Positions 6,157-7,337 of a stretch of 7,337 nt of DNA are shown in pieces; the stretch's first letter is position 1; every line of letters begins with the position of its first letter. Under the pieces are notes generated by a model that saw only the letters and a program-made list of their open reading frames with translations, ran no database searches and was not told the origin of the DNA. Made by a program: the position numbers and the translations under genes. Source of the stretch: JBICIG01 sp043101605. GTDB taxonomy: Bacteria; Planctomycetota; Phycisphaerae; Phycisphaerales; UBA1924. The stretch lies in NCBI GenBank assembly GCA_043101605.1, contig JBICIG010000056.1, positions 1 to 7,337 of the forward strand, in the 5' to 3' direction.

Positions 6157-7337
6157 ATGCTCCGCCTCCACCACAGCCCGGCCGATCGCATCGTGCTAAA
6201 CGCGCAGCGCTTCCGCGTCGCCGGCGCCATTGCCGATGATCCCGCGATCATCGCCGAGCGCATCCGGAATTGGTCCGAGGCGCAGCGGGCGCGGGGATTC
6301 GGAGCCCCCGCCGAGCCGCCTCCCTCCGCCGCGCGGCTCGTCCTGATGGATGACGCCGGAACGCCCTTCGTGTGGTCGGGCGATCTCGGCGTGCCCCCGG
6401 AGCCCGTCGACGCCCGCGAGTTCATCTCAGATGTCCGTTCCCGGAACTCGCGCATCGTCGCGATCGAGCCCACGCCCGCTCCCGATTCGCAAGCCCACTC
6501 ACCGGACAGCTCCCCCCCCGCGATGCCCCCGGAGGTGCCCGCCGCGCCCGATCTCGCCTCGTTGCTGCAATCCCAACTGCAGGCGCTCCCGGCCGGTCTC
6601 GCCGCGTCGATTCCCGGGCAGATGCTCCAGTCCGCGGCCGAGGGGCTTCTCTCCGGCACCCCCATCAGCGCGCTCACCCCGCCCATGAAGCTGCCCGGCA
6701 CGGGCATCGGCGGCGGCCTCGGCACGGGAGCCGGAGACATGCTCCGCGAATTCGGCCCCCAACTCCTGCAGACCGCCGTACTCGGCCACCTCTGGTCGGT
6801 CGACGACGAAGCCCCCGCCGCGGAACAACTCACGCACCACCTGCTCAGCGAGCACGCCGCCCCACTCATCGAGGGCGACAGCCCCGCGCTCAAAGCCGCG
6901 AAGTCCGCCCTCGCGCCCGCCGGCACGATCGCCGCCCTCCGCGTCGGCGATCTCGATGCGAAGGGGAACGCGATCGCCGCCGGCTCGGGAGATGTCCACG
7001 CCAACGGACTCCCCCTCGCCCGGCTCGGCGACGCGATGGTCCGCAAGGGCGTCCAGGTCTTCAAAGGCAGCGAGAAGACGCTCGCAAACGGCATCCCCGC
7101 CGCCCAGGCCCCGGGCAGCCTGTCGGCCGAAGGCGTGTCCTTCCCCAAGGCAAGCCCGGATGTCTTCATCGGCGGTGCGACCATCGGTGCCGACCCACCC
7201 CCGCCTCTCAAGTCAGAGGTAGGTAATGCCGCAAGCCAAGCCCCGGAAACGACAAGCTCTCTAGATCAGGGCATGGCGCGTGGGTCTGGCGATGTGGGCG
7301 ATGCTGATGGCCCGAGCAATTCGCGAGAGAAACGGAT
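6157..7337 (+). CDS. PAAR-domain T6SS effector carrier, cut by window end
   Basis: An open frame from ATG 6157 to the window edge (393 codons and two bases, no stop). It starts 4 bases after vgrG and has no strong ribosome site of its own, which suggests translational coupling. Residues 1 to about 105 form an unrecognised compact region (starts M-L-R-L-H-H-S-P-A-D-R; later L-V-L-M-D-D-A-G-T-P-F-V-W-S-G). A Pro/Ser linker (about 108-135) and a Gly/Leu-rich segment (135-250) follow. Residues about 256-345 are a PAAR repeat domain: A-L-R-V-G-D, then A-G-S-G-D-V-H-A-N-G-L-P-L-A-R-L-G-D, F-K-G-S-E-K-T-L-A-N-G-I-P-A-A and D-V-F-I-G-G. PAAR proteins cap the VgrG spike and carry toxins as extensions. 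The start of such a tail is seen (residues about 346-393, rich in G, D, S), and its codon use differs sharply from the rest. The toxin and any immunity gene would lie beyond the window. I see no transmembrane segment in the visible part. The PAAR call is firm; the effector role is inferred from position and architecture. Confidence 0.85.
   Translation, partial: MLRLHHSPADRIVLNAQRFRVAGAIADDPAIIAERIRNWSEAQRARGFGAPAEPPPSAARLVLMDDAGTPFVWSGDLGVPPEPVDAREFISDVRSRNSRIVAIEPTPAPDSQAHSPDSSPPAMPPEVPAAPDLASLLQSQLQALPAGLAASIPGQMLQSAAEGLLSGTPISALTPPMKLPGTGIGGGLGTGAGDMLREFGPQLLQTAVLGHLWSVDDEAPAAEQLTHHLLSEHAAPLIEGDSPALKAAKSALAPAGTIAALRVGDLDAKGNAIAAGSGDVHANGLPLARLGDAMVRKGVQVFKGSEKTLANGIPAAQAPGSLSAEGVSFPKASPDVFIGGATIGADPPPPLKSEVGNAASQAPETTSSLDQGMARGSGDVGDADGPSNSREKR

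Noticed and set aside
5793..7211. 472-residue minus-strand frame opposite the end of vgrG and the PAAR gene
   Set aside because: It spans the boundary between two well-supported plus-strand genes and is Ser/Ala/Gly low-complexity; a GC shadow.
6372..7226. 284-residue plus-strand frame inside the PAAR gene
   Set aside because: Arg/Pro-rich and out of frame with the PAAR repeats, which are in the long open frame that starts at 6157.
1..7337. CRISPR array, insertion sequence ends, rRNA
   Set aside because: No regularly spaced repeats, no transposase or terminal inverted repeats, and no rRNA sequence were seen.

Overview
This is a GC-rich bacterial window with a T6SS spike locus on the right and a lower-GC3 gene plus a broken integrase on the left. 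The organism is probably a planctomycete (Planctomycetota, perhaps Phycisphaerae-like) from an environmental assembly. The clues are an N-terminal GYF_2-type domain on a membrane-anchored TPR protein, an integrase whose box I reads GFGASD where most tyrosine recombinases have an arginine, and a tRNA without an encoded CCA. None of these is decisive, and no 16S gene or ribosomal protein is present.

Layout. Bases 1-14 equal the 3' end of the Illumina P5/TruSeq adapter, so real sequence starts at about base 15. From 26 to 2182 (+) is a GYF_2 / transmembrane / TPR protein with a distinctive small C-terminal domain. Convergent to it, 3467 to 2251 (-) is a tyrosine recombinase split by one missing base near 2946. 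A tRNA-Gly with anticodon CCC lies 74 bases beyond the integrase start and points away from it (3542-3613, +). Its likely promoter sits inside the integrase start region. A roughly 500-base stretch without a convincing gene follows. It holds a strong hairpin that may end the tRNA transcript and a short 11-base tandem repeat.

From 4110 to 6152 (+) is a complete vgrG, the trimeric spike of a type VI secretion system. Four bases later, a second gene opens at 6157 and runs off the right edge. It encodes a PAAR-tipped protein with a roughly 250-residue N-terminal extension and a C-terminal tail whose codon use changes abruptly at about base 7200. VgrG and the PAAR protein would form the tip of the secretion needle. 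The variable tail of the PAAR protein is where a toxin domain would be expected, but that part lies outside the window.

The left half (TPR protein, integrase, tRNA) and the right half (T6SS spike and effector carrier) look like separate functional units, and the tRNA/integrase region looks like a mobile-element boundary. The best candidate for something new is the PAAR protein: its N-terminal domain is unrecognised and its C-terminal module is truncated by the window edge.
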